In this document: piece by piece, positions 54,581 through 63,260 of the stretch
How the letters are laid out: every line of letters starts with the position of its first letter
Numbering within the stretch: the stretch's first letter is position 1
Assembly: GCF_023556335.1 (NCBI RefSeq)
Contig: NZ_JAIKTS010000001.1
Span: 1,488,001-1,552,000 of the forward strand
Direction of reading: 5' to 3'
DNA: 64,000 bases
Source of the DNA: Stenotrophomonas mori
Lineage (GTDB): Bacteria > Pseudomonadota > Gammaproteobacteria > Xanthomonadales > Xanthomonadaceae
The notes under the pieces: generated by a model
What the model saw: only the letters and a program-made list of their open reading frames with translations
The model's database searches: none
Told to the model about the DNA's origin: nothing
Program-made: the position numbers and the translations under genes

Positions 54581-54934
54581 CTAGAGCGTCTGGGTCGCCT
54601 TTTCCGAACTGGAGGTGCCGGCCAGCAGGGTCTCGATGCGGCTGCGGATCGCCTCGCCGTCCACGCCATCGGCCAGCTGCACGCCGATGCCGGCCTGGCG
54701 GTTGCCCTGGGCGCCCAGCGGCGTGACCCAGACGACCTTGCCGGCCACCGGCAGACGCTCGCTGGAATCGGGCAGGGTCAGCAGCAGGAACACCTCGTCG
54801 CCGAGGAAGTAGCGCTTGGCGGTAGGGACGAACACGCCGCCGTTCTTCACGAACGGCATGTAGGCGCTGTACAGCGCCGCCTTGTCCTTGACCGCCAGGG
54901 ACAGGATGCCCTGGCGCGCGTTGGTCGCACTCAT
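54581..54934 (-). CDS. pilZ: Type IV pilus PilZ-domain protein
   Basis: A 117-residue protein with the short PilZ fold of the pilus-assembly type (LSLAVKDKAALYSAYMPFVKNGGVFVPTAKRY, GDEVFLLLTLPDSSERLPVAGKVVWVTP). As in the family's XAC1133-type members, the RxxxR c-di-GMP motif is absent, so it probably works by protein contacts (FimX and the PilB ATPase) rather than by binding the nucleotide. Its start overlaps the holB stop by 4 bases, the common Xanthomonas/Pseudomonas arrangement. Confidence 0.93.
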   Translation of the reverse strand: MSATNARQGILSLAVKDKAALYSAYMPFVKNGGVFVPTAKRYFLGDEVFLLLTLPDSSERLPVAGKVVWVTPLGAQGNRQAGIGVQLADGVDGEAIRSRIETLLAGTSSSEKATQTL

Positions 54935-55887
54935 CGGTTGTTCCCCTTGGATGTCTGGTTGGCCGCGGTCCAGGCCAGCAGCAGCTCCACCACTGCCAGA
55001 TCCGCGCGCACCGTGGTGCGCAGCAGGTCGCGCGTGCGGTTGGCCGCATCGAACCAGGCGGCCAGCTTGTGCAATCGGTCCGGATCGGTCAAGCCGTCCG
55101 CGGCCCTGTGCAGGGCCAGGTCGGCGGCATGCCGCAGGCGCAGGTCGGCATGCTCGTCGCCGCTCCAGCGCTGGGCCAGCTCCACGGCGGTGCCGCGGCC
55201 GGCCAGCAGCGCGTCCAGCTCGTCGGCCACCTGCCGCCGCAGCGCCATGCCCTCGCCCTGCAGCCAGCGGTCGGCCAGGCCCGGGTGGCCGCGCGCGGCG
55301 GCAAGCGCCTCGCGCGCGGCACGTTCGTCATGCCCCTGCCGCTGCAGCCAGGCCAGCGCTTCCGCGTGCGGCGGCAGGCGGAATTCCAGGCGTTGGCAGC
55401 GGCTGCGGATGGTCTGCGGCAGGCGTGCCGGGTCGGCGCTGACCAGCCACAGGTAGCGGCCGGGCGACGGCTCCTCCAGGGTCTTGAGCAGGGCGTTGCA
55501 GGCGGCGCGGTTGATCGCATCGGCCGGATCGACGATGACCACCTGGGCGACGCCGTACTGCGGTGTCAGCGCCAGCTTCTGCGAAATCTCGCGCACCTGC
55601 TCGATCACGATCTCGGTGCGCAGCTTGTCGCCGGTCTTGTTGGGAATGAACGAGACCACCTGCAGGTCCGGGTGGGTGCCGGCGGCGATCAGCTGCTCGC
55701 CGCGCGCCCTGCCCGCCGCGTCCTGTCCGCCGGCCAGTACATGCCGGGCCAGGGCCATGGCCACGGCGCGCTTGCCCATTCCGGCCGGACCGCACAGCAG
55801 CAGGCCGTGGCCGAGCCGGCCGGCGTCCAGCGCGGCCACCGTCTGCTCGAACGCCCGCTGCTGCCAGGGCGCGAAACCGTCGTTCAC
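54931..55887 (-). CDS. holB: DNA polymerase III subunit delta'
   Basis: A 318-residue clamp-loader subunit. P-loop-like GPAGMGKRA (33-41), VIVDPADAINRAACNALLKTLEEPSPGRYLWLVSADPARLP and TIRSRCQRLEF (SRC motif) are present. The zinc module of typical delta' proteins, with four cysteines before AGTHPD, is replaced here by a cysteine-free stretch (LAGGQDAAGRARGEQLIAAGTHPD). The start is a GTG at 55887 that overlaps the mltG stop (GTGA), leaving no room for tmk, which commonly sits at this point. Confidence 0.94.
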   Translation of the reverse strand: MNDGFAPWQQRAFEQTVAALDAGRLGHGLLLCGPAGMGKRAVAMALARHVLAGGQDAAGRARGEQLIAAGTHPDLQVVSFIPNKTGDKLRTEIVIEQVREISQKLALTPQYGVAQVVIVDPADAINRAACNALLKTLEEPSPGRYLWLVSADPARLPQTIRSRCQRLEFRLPPHAEALAWLQRQGHDERAAREALAAARGHPGLADRWLQGEGMALRRQVADELDALLAGRGTAVELAQRWSGDEHADLRLRHAADLALHRAADGLTDPDRLHKLAAWFDAANRTRDLLRTTVRADLAVVELLLAWTAANQTSKGNNR

Positions 55888-56945
55888 GGCGCGTCCTCCG
55901 CAGCACGGTTCCGCCGCAGCTGCTGCAGGTAGCGGGCGACGGCCGCGGTATGCGCGGCATAGTCCGCCGAGAACACGTGCGCACCGCTGCCGTCGCCGAC
56001 CGCCACGAAGTACAGCGCGTCGCCCGGCGCCGGCTGCGCCGCGGCGCGCAGCGCCTCCACGCTGGGCATGGCGATGGGCGTGGGCGGCAGGCCGCCACGG
56101 GTATAGGTGTTGTAGGGCGTGTCGGTGGTCAGGTGGATCCTGCGGATGTTGCCGTCATAGGCACTGCCGATGCCGTAGATCACGGTCGGGTCGGTCTGCA
56201 GCCGCATGCCCAGCGCCAGACGGCGCGCGAACACCCCGGCGATCTGCGGCCGCTCGGCCGCCAGGCCGGTTTCCTTCTCGATGATCGAGGCCAGGATCAG
56301 CAGTTCGTACGGCGACGCCAGCGGCAGGTCGTCGCTGCGCCCGGCCCAGGCCGTGGCCACCGCCTTCTCCATCGCCGCATGGGCACGCTTGAGGATGTCC
56401 AGGTCGCTGTCGCCGCGCTGGTAGACATAGGTCTCCGGCAGGAAGCGGCCCTCGGGGTGTTGCCCGGGAAAACCCAGCCGCTGCATCAGGGCGGCATCGT
56501 CCAGCGCTTCCGTCTCCTGCCGCAGCGGCGTCGCGCGGCGCAGGGCCGCGCGCAGCTGGCGGAAATTCCAGCCCTCGACGACGGTCACCCGATGCTGCAG
56601 CACCTTGCCCTGGCGCATGCGCGCCAGCAGTTCGCGGGGCGTGAGGCTGTCGTCCAGGGCGTACTCGCCGGCCTTGATCTGCCCGGCGGCGTCGAGCTGC
56701 CGCGCCAGCAGTTTCCACTGGTAGTCCCGCCCCTGGCCGACGCCCGCCTGGCGCAGTTTGCCCAGCACCGTGTTGAAGCTGTCGCCCCGGGCGACCACCA
56801 CGCTCGGCTCAGCGGGTGCAAGCCGCACCTCGGCGAACTGCACCTGGCGCTGGTAGAACCAGGCACCGGCACCGACGACGATTCCGGCCAGCGTCAGCAG
56901 CACCATCAATACCGCCAGAAGGCAGCCGCGTTTGGCTCCGGCCAT
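55884..56945 (-). CDS. mltG: Endolytic murein transglycosylase MltG
   Basis: A 353-residue inner-membrane protein with one N-terminal helix (about 8-28), a LysM-like region (FNTVLGKLRQAGV) and the YceG catalytic domain. The catalytic glutamate is Glu223 in LASIIEKETGLAAERPQIAGVF; the GMRLQTDPTVIYGIG and YNTYTRGGLPPTPIAMPS segments complete the signature. It cuts nascent glycan strands and helps set their length. Position between pabB and holB is as usual, apart from the missing tmk. Confidence 0.96.
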   Translation of the reverse strand: MAGAKRGCLLAVLMVLLTLAGIVVGAGAWFYQRQVQFAEVRLAPAEPSVVVARGDSFNTVLGKLRQAGVGQGRDYQWKLLARQLDAAGQIKAGEYALDDSLTPRELLARMRQGKVLQHRVTVVEGWNFRQLRAALRRATPLRQETEALDDAALMQRLGFPGQHPEGRFLPETYVYQRGDSDLDILKRAHAAMEKAVATAWAGRSDDLPLASPYELLILASIIEKETGLAAERPQIAGVFARRLALGMRLQTDPTVIYGIGSAYDGNIRRIHLTTDTPYNTYTRGGLPPTPIAMPSVEALRAAAQPAPGDALYFVAVGDGSGAHVFSADYAAHTAAVARYLQQLRRNRAAEDAP

Positions 56946-57004
56946 GGATTACCTCGAAGTCCGATCCTGCGGTGCAGGATACCGCGAGCCAGCGCACCGC
57001 CGCC

Positions 57005-57215
57005 AAAGGAATCGCCGGGAGCGATTCCTGACATCGCTTGTCGATGGCCCAACGGGGTGCCGCCAGGGAAGGCGGCAACAAAGGAATCGCCGGGAGCGAT
57101 TCCCGACATCGCTCGTCGATGGCCCAACGGGGTGCCGTCAGGGAAGGCGGCAACAAAGGAATCGCCGGGAGCGGTTCCCGACATCGCTTGTCGCTGGCCC
57201 GGCGGGATGCCGGCA
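57005..57215. repeat. Three tandem 75-bp repeats with an internal hairpin
   Basis: Units begin at 57005, 57080 and 57155, exactly 75 bases apart; the third is more diverged and incomplete. Each contains GGAATCGC, CGGGA, GCGATTCC (a perfect 8-bp stem in unit 2, changed in units 1 and 3 at one or two bases), then GACATCGCTTGTCGATGG and a GCC...GGC arm. They fill the pabB-mltG spacer, and no GTAG head is present, so they differ from the other repeat family. Confidence 0.88.
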
Positions 57216-57234
57216 ACGGGCGGCTACCGTGTGC

Positions 57235-58578
57235 CTACAGGGCACGCAGCAACCCGCGCGCCTTGGCACGGGTCTCGTCCAGCTCGGCGGAGGGAACGGA
57301 ATCGACGACGATGCCCGCGCCGGTACGGAAGCCCACCTGTGCCCCCTGCACTTCGGCGGTACGGATCAGGATGTTCAGGTCCATGTCGCCATCGCGCCCC
57401 AGCCAGCCGAACGCACCGGTATAGGCACCGCGCGCGCGCGCCTCCAGCTCGGCGATGATCTCCATGCAGCGCACCTTGGGGCAGCCGGTGATGGTGCCGC
57501 CCGGGAAGGTCGCCGCGATCACCTGGCCCGGCGTCGTCCCCGGACGCAGGCGGGCCCGCACGTTGCTGACGATATGGTGTACGTGGGCATAGCTTTCCAC
57601 CGTCATCAGTTCGTCGACCTCGACGCTGCCCGGCACCGCGATGCGGCCGATATCGTTGCGCTCCAGGTCGATCAGCATCACGTGCTCGGCCTGTTCCTTC
57701 GGATGGCCGACCAGTTCGCGGATGCGCGCGGCATCGTCGTCGCCGTCGAAGCGCGGCCGGGTACCCGCGATCGGCCGGGTCTGCACCCGGTCGCCGCTGA
57801 CCGACACCAGGCGTTCCGGGGAGGAGCTCACCACCGTACGGCCGGCCGCGGCGAACAGCCCGGCGAAGGGTGCCGGGTTGGCCTGCCGCAGCCGCGCGTA
57901 GAGTGCCGCCGGCGCCGGCGGCTGCGCAAACCGTGCCCGCCAGCCGCGCGACAGGTTCACCTGGAACACGTCGCCCGCGTGCAGGTAGTCGATGATCCGG
58001 GTGACGCCCTCGGTGAAGCGCTCGCCCGGATCCTCGTCGATCGCCACGGGCGGGCACCAGGCCGGCAACGGCGGCAGGCGCGCGATGGCCGCCAGGTCCA
58101 GCTGCAGCTGGTCGAGCAAGGGCCGGTTGCCGGCTTCGGCCACCGCCATGCACCTGCCGCTGCGGCGGTCGCGCAGGACCGCGGCCGGACAGCGCAGCGC
58201 CAGGGCCGACGGCAGGCCGTCGGCGCGCTGCGGCAGACGCAGTATCGGCTCGATCTGCGCGGCCAGTTCGTAGTCCAGCAGCAGCGCCCAGCCGCCACGG
58301 AACGGCACTGACGCCAGGGCGGGATCGGCCGCGGCGCGCAGCGCCTGCCAATCCCGGTCCAGCGCCTCGAGGAAGGCGCCCTCCACGACAGTGTCGTCCT
58401 CGCGCCGCACACGGCCGTCGGCGTCCAGCCGCAGCTGGCCGCCATCGGCGATCAGCAGCAGGTCCCAGCAGCCCTGGCGGCCGCTGGCGGTGGATTCGAG
58501 CAGCAGCGGATAGCGCGCCGGGGCCAGCCGGTGCAGGGCCAGCAGGTCGATGTCGGCAGGCAGGGAATGGATGGGCAT
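57235..58578 (-). CDS. pabB: Aminodeoxychorismate synthase component I
   Basis: A 447-residue chorismate-utilising enzyme. With a glutamine amidotransferase partner (PabA) it makes 4-amino-4-deoxychorismate for folate. The catalytic core is complete: GDVFQVNLSRGW, SSSPERLVSV, RPIAGTRPR (the PabB-type PIAGTRPR), LIDLERNDIGRI, VHHIVSNVRARL and FPGGTITGCPKVRCMEII, ending GAGIVVDSVPSAELDET. pabC, which follows fabF in many relatives, is not in this window. It lies downstream of fabF behind a hairpin. Confidence 0.94.
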   Translation of the reverse strand: MPIHSLPADIDLLALHRLAPARYPLLLESTASGRQGCWDLLLIADGGQLRLDADGRVRREDDTVVEGAFLEALDRDWQALRAAADPALASVPFRGGWALLLDYELAAQIEPILRLPQRADGLPSALALRCPAAVLRDRRSGRCMAVAEAGNRPLLDQLQLDLAAIARLPPLPAWCPPVAIDEDPGERFTEGVTRIIDYLHAGDVFQVNLSRGWRARFAQPPAPAALYARLRQANPAPFAGLFAAAGRTVVSSSPERLVSVSGDRVQTRPIAGTRPRFDGDDDAARIRELVGHPKEQAEHVMLIDLERNDIGRIAVPGSVEVDELMTVESYAHVHHIVSNVRARLRPGTTPGQVIAATFPGGTITGCPKVRCMEIIAELEARARGAYTGAFGWLGRDGDMDLNILIRTAEVQGAQVGFRTGAGIVVDSVPSAELDETRAKARGLLRAL

Positions 58579-58676
58579 GGCGGCGGATCGTCGTCGATGG
58601 AACGGCGGGCGCTCCGGGCAGGCGCGGAGCCGACGCCGGAGCCTCCCGGGCAGGCCTGGACCCGCCCGCGCACGCC

Positions 58677-58706
58677 GCTGCGGAAGACGGAGACGCCTTC
58701 CGCAGC
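58677..58706 (-). terminator. Hairpin between fabF and pabB
   Basis: GCTGCGGAAG and CTTCCGCAGC form a perfect 10-bp stem around a 10-base loop, starting 11 bases after the fabF stop in the direction of transcription. No T-run follows, so it may slow rather than end transcription. Confidence 0.5.
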
Positions 58707-58716
58707 CGGGGTGGCC

Positions 58717-59979
<1,263 letters not shown>

Positions 59980-60021
59980 TGCGGTTTCTCCTGAGCCCAT
60001 GCTCGATGCGCGCATGATGAT

Positions 60022-60039
60022 CGGGCGTCATGACGCCCG
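60022..60039. promoter_or_regulatory. Perfect 18-bp palindrome between acpP and fabF
   Basis: CGGGCGTCA followed directly by its complement TGACGCCCG. As RNA it gives a CGGGCG/CGCCCG stem with a TCATGA loop. It may be an mRNA element that separates very abundant acpP message from fabF, or an operator; the sequence does not decide. Confidence 0.4.
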
Positions 60040-60151
60040 GATGCACGTGGCCGCCTCGCGGCCGGACTTTCTCAAATGGATGAGGCCGCTGACGCGGCCC
60101 CATGGATTGCCATGCGCGGCGGGCGGCCTTGCCCCCGCCACACACCCGCCG

Positions 60152-60391
60152 TCAGGACTTGACGTGGGCCTTGATGTAGTCGATGGCCGCCTGGACGGTG
60201 CTGATCTTCTCGGCTTCTTCGTCCGGGATCTCGCACTCGAATTCTTCTTCCAGCGCCATCACCAGCTCGACGGTGTCCAGCGAGTCGGCGCCCAGATCAT
60301 CGACGAACGATGCGCTGTTGGTGACTTCCTCTTCCTTGACGCCAAGCTGTTCGACGACGATTTTCTTGACGCGTTCTTCGATGGTGCTCAT
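60152..60391 (-). CDS. acpP: Acyl carrier protein
   Basis: A 79-residue acidic protein; Ser37 in [18 protein letters not shown] is the 4'-phosphopantetheine attachment site. It carries the growing acyl chain in fatty acid synthesis. Start at 60391 ([12 protein letters not shown]). It has a 148-base leader region after fabG, including TACACT as a possible -10 (60455-60460) and a CCATCG/CGATGG hairpin at 60430-60445, consistent with a separate strong promoter. Confidence 0.99.
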   Translation of the reverse strand: MSTIEERVKKIVVEQLGVKEEEVTNSASFVDDLGADSLDTVELVMALEEEFECEIPDEEAEKISTVQAAIDYIKAHVKS

Positions 60392-60429
60392 TGGATATCG
60401 CTCCAGATGGAGTAGTGGTTCAAAAGGCG

Positions 60430-60445
60430 CCATCGGAAACGATGG
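60430..60445 (-). promoter_or_regulatory. Hairpin in the acpP leader
   Basis: CCATCG, four bases, CGATGG: a perfect 6-bp stem between the putative acpP -10 box (60455-60460) and the start codon, inside the expected 5' leader. It may protect the short abundant mRNA. Confidence 0.4.
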
Positions 60446-60516
60446 CCGTGGGATAGTGTAGTGGAAAGCACCGGCGCCATGCATTCTTGAAAAAAGCGAC
60501 GGAAATCAACCACTTG

Positions 60517-60533
60517 GGCGCACTCCCTGCGCC
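60517..60533 (-). terminator. Short hairpin after fabG
   Basis: GGCGCA, five bases, TGCGCC, starting 7 bases after the fabG stop in the direction of transcription. A T-run comes about 20 bases later, so it is a weak terminator or a stabilising stem. Confidence 0.35.
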
Positions 60534-60539
60534 ACACGC

Positions 60540-61283
60540 TCAGGCCATGTACATGCCGCCGTTCACGTGGAGGGTTTCGCCGGTGATGTAGCTGCCGGCC
60601 GGACCGGCCAGGAACGCCACCGCGCGGGCGATGTCCGCCGGCTCGCCGAGGCGGCCCAGCGCGATCTGGCCGAGCATCGCGGTCTTGGCGTCCTCGGGCA
60701 GGTCCTTGGTCATGTCGGTGTCGATGAAGCCCGGCGCGACCACGTTGACGGTCACGCCGCGGCTGCCGATTTCCTTGGCCAGCGACTTGGAGAAGGCAAT
60801 GATGCCGGCCTTGGCCGCCGCGTAGTTGGCCTGGCCGGCGTTGCCGGTCACGCCGATCACCGAGGCGATGTTGACGATGCGGCCCTTGCGCGCCTTCATC
60901 ATGCCGCGCATCACCGCCTTGGACGTGCGGTACACGCTGGTCAAGTTGGTGTCGAGGATGGCCTGCCAGTCCTCGTCCTTCATCCGCATCAGCAGGTTGT
61001 CGCGGGTGATGCCGGCGTTGTTGACGAGGATGGTGATGGCACCGAATTCCTTGCCCACCGCGTCGATCAGCGCGTCCACCGCACCCGGCTCGGTCACGTT
61101 CAGCGCACGGCCGTGGCCGCCCTGCGCGGCCAGCCGCTCGCCGATGGCGGCGGCGCCGGACTCGGTGGTGGCGGTGCCGATGACGGTCGCGCCCTGCGCG
61201 GCCAGTTCGTCGGCGATGGCCGCACCGATGCCGCGACTGGCGCCGGTGACGAGCGCGATTTCACCCTGCAATGGCTTGCTCAT
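60540..61283 (-). CDS. fabG: 3-oxoacyl-[acyl-carrier-protein] reductase
   Basis: A 247-residue short-chain dehydrogenase using NADPH to reduce 3-oxoacyl-ACP. NADP motif VTGASRGIGAAIA, NNAG in ILVNNAGITRDNLLMRM, catalytic Ser in NIASVIG and Tyr/Lys in ANYAAAKAG, ending GGMYMA. The start at 61283 (MSKPLQGEIALVTG) is normal. Between fabD and acpP as in most relatives. Confidence 0.98.
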   Translation of the reverse strand: MSKPLQGEIALVTGASRGIGAAIADELAAQGATVIGTATTESGAAAIGERLAAQGGHGRALNVTEPGAVDALIDAVGKEFGAITILVNNAGITRDNLLMRMKDEDWQAILDTNLTSVYRTSKAVMRGMMKARKGRIVNIASVIGVTGNAGQANYAAAKAGIIAFSKSLAKEIGSRGVTVNVVAPGFIDTDMTKDLPEDAKTAMLGQIALGRLGEPADIARAVAFLAGPAGSYITGETLHVNGGMYMA

Positions 61284-61364
61284 GCATTTTCCTCGATGGC
61301 GGGCGGCCGAACGGCCACCGGAGGCGATGCGGCACGCCCGGTGCCCCATCGCGGCTCGCATTGT

Positions 61365-62309
61365 TCAGTGGGGCCACTCGTCCAGCGCGGCGTCGAAATC
61401 GGCGGGGGTGCCCAGCGGACGGGCTTCCAGCGACTTGTCGATGCGCTTGACCAGTCCGGTCAACACCTTGCCGGGGCCGCACTCGGCCACGCCGGTGACG
61501 CCGCGCAGGGCCAGGGCCTGCACGCACTCGGTCCAGCGCACCGGCAGGTACAGCTGGCGCACCAGCGCGTCGCGGATGGCCTCGATGCTTTCATGCACCT
61601 GCGCATCGACGTTCTGCACCACCGGCAGCGCCGGCAGGCGCCAGTCCAGCCCGGCCATCGCCTCGGCCAGACGATTGGCGGCCTCGCGCATCAACGGCGT
61701 ATGCGAGGGCACGCTGACAGCCAGCTTGACCGCCTTGCGCACGCCCTTTTCGGCCAGCAGCGCCAGTGCCCGATCGACCGCGGCGGCATCGCCACCGATG
61801 ACGATCTGGCCCGGCGAGTTGTAGTTGGCCGGCACCACCACCTGGCTGCCCGAGGCCTGCCCGCAGACGTCCTGCACCAGCGCATCCTCGGCGCCAAGCA
61901 CGGCCGCCATCGCACCGACGCCAGCCGGCGCGGCTTCCTGCATCAGCTGCCCGCGCAGGCGCACCAGGTGCGCGCCCTCGCGCAGCGACAAGGCGCCGGC
62001 CGCGACCAGCGCGGTGTATTCGCCCAGGCTGTGCCCGGCCAGCACCCGCGGGCGCTGCACGCGTTGCCCGGCCCACAGGCGCCATACCGCGACACCGGCG
62101 GCCAGCAGCGCCGGCTGGGTGTATTCGGTGCGGTTGAGCTGCTCTTCCGGGCCGCCCTGCGACAGCGCCCACAGGTCGACGCCGGCCCCGTCGGACGCCT
62201 CGGCGAAGGTCTCGCGGACCTGCGGGTGCAGTTCGGCCAGTTCGGCCAGCATGCCCAGCGACTGGGAGCCCTGGCCGGGGAAAACGAAAGCGAGTGGGGA
62301 ATCAGTCAC
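61365..62309 (-). CDS. fabD: Malonyl-CoA--ACP transacylase
   Basis: A 314-residue acyltransferase that loads malonate onto ACP. FVFPGQGSQ at the N-terminus, nucleophile Ser94 in LAGHSLGEYTA, the arginine in LVRLRGQLMQ that binds the carboxylate, and the histidine in SVPSHTPLM are all present. Length is standard. It precedes fabG by 81 bases. Confidence 0.98.
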   Translation of the reverse strand: MTDSPLAFVFPGQGSQSLGMLAELAELHPQVRETFAEASDGAGVDLWALSQGGPEEQLNRTEYTQPALLAAGVAVWRLWAGQRVQRPRVLAGHSLGEYTALVAAGALSLREGAHLVRLRGQLMQEAAPAGVGAMAAVLGAEDALVQDVCGQASGSQVVVPANYNSPGQIVIGGDAAAVDRALALLAEKGVRKAVKLAVSVPSHTPLMREAANRLAEAMAGLDWRLPALPVVQNVDAQVHESIEAIRDALVRQLYLPVRWTECVQALALRGVTGVAECGPGKVLTGLVKRIDKSLEARPLGTPADFDAALDEWPH

Positions 62310-62405
62310 GCGGTCATCTGCTGCATGAATCGAAGCGGCGCATCATAAGCGCGAATGCACCCTGCCGTCTGTACTGTCGCGTATGCCATGCGCCGCGGGA
62401 GCCTG

Positions 62406-63188
62406 TCAGGTGAGCAGGGCCAGCAGGTCCAGCTCGCCGTCGGCCAGCCAGTCCAGCGACAGCACCACCAGTGCCAGGAAGCCGAACGCGGTGGCCGAAT
62501 GCACCACCAGGATCGCGCGCGCCAGGGCCTGCCCCGACTTGCCCGCCCGCTGCAGCAGGCGCGCCAGCGCCTGCAGCCGCCCGGTCACTTCATGGGCGTG
62601 GTCGACCACCGGCCGGTCCGCGCCCTCCATGGCCTCGGCCAGCATCGCCTCCAGCACCTGCGGACGCGTTTCGTAGTACTTGGCCACGCCATAGCCGAAC
62701 ATCAGCCAGTCGCGGGCCTGGGCCCGGTCCAGGTCCATCACTTCCAGCGGGTCCTCCTCGAAATCGATGAACCCCACGCTGTGGCCGTCCCAGGTCATGT
62801 TGCGCGGCAGCGGCTGGCCGAAATAGGCACCGTCGCGGTGCGCGCTGGCGATCGCGGCGATGGCCGCCGCGACCAGGCGGTCGCGCCCGGCGGCATCGGC
62901 CTCGCGCAGGCAGGTGTTGAACGAAGCACCGGTATGTTCGAGCAGCAGGGCCGCCTTGCCCTCGCCGATGACCGCGGGCACGTTGACCCCCTGCGCCTTG
63001 AGTTCGAGCAGGCGCCGGGCCTCGACCTCGCGCGCCTGCGCGCCGCCGCGGTGCGGCGGCGGCCGCAGCGCATCGAGACGGAAACGGCGGGCGACGAAAT
63101 TCAGCAGCCCCAGGGCCAGTGCCCGACTGCTCTCACCGTAATGCTTGAGCCATGCGCGCTGCCCCTCGATGGAGATGGGTTCAGCCAT
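62406..63188 (-). CDS. BUD32/RIO-like kinase fold protein with C-terminal membrane segment
   Basis: A 260-residue protein between fabH and fabD. The N-terminal part has a basic start and EVEARRLLELKAQGVNVPAVIG, as in small Bud32/RIO/WaaP-like kinases. The catalytic loop is approximated by HRDGAYFGQPLPRNMTWDG and the metal-binding loop by VGFIDFEEDPLEVMDLDRAQARDWLMF. A hydrophobic segment near the C-terminus (about 222-248) would anchor it to the inner membrane. Xanthomonadaceae carry it at this place, but its substrate is unknown; a lipid- or sugar-phosphate-directed kinase is a guess. Confidence 0.78.
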   Translation of the reverse strand: MAEPISIEGQRAWLKHYGESSRALALGLLNFVARRFRLDALRPPPHRGGAQAREVEARRLLELKAQGVNVPAVIGEGKAALLLEHTGASFNTCLREADAAGRDRLVAAAIAAIASAHRDGAYFGQPLPRNMTWDGHSVGFIDFEEDPLEVMDLDRAQARDWLMFGYGVAKYYETRPQVLEAMLAEAMEGADRPVVDHAHEVTGRLQALARLLQRAGKSGQALARAILVVHSATAFGFLALVVLSLDWLADGELDLLALLT

Positions 63189-63260
63189 GACGAAACCTCC
63201 CGGCCTGCACGGCCACCCGAACGCGCCCGGGGCCGCATGCCCCGGTCGCTACCGGTTTGA

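Noticed and set aside
56932..58311. Plus-strand frame containing three 25-residue repeats (RNRRERF type)
   Set aside because: The repeats are the 75-bp DNA repeats read in a frame that stays open because 75 is divisible by 3; the remainder is antisense to pabB.
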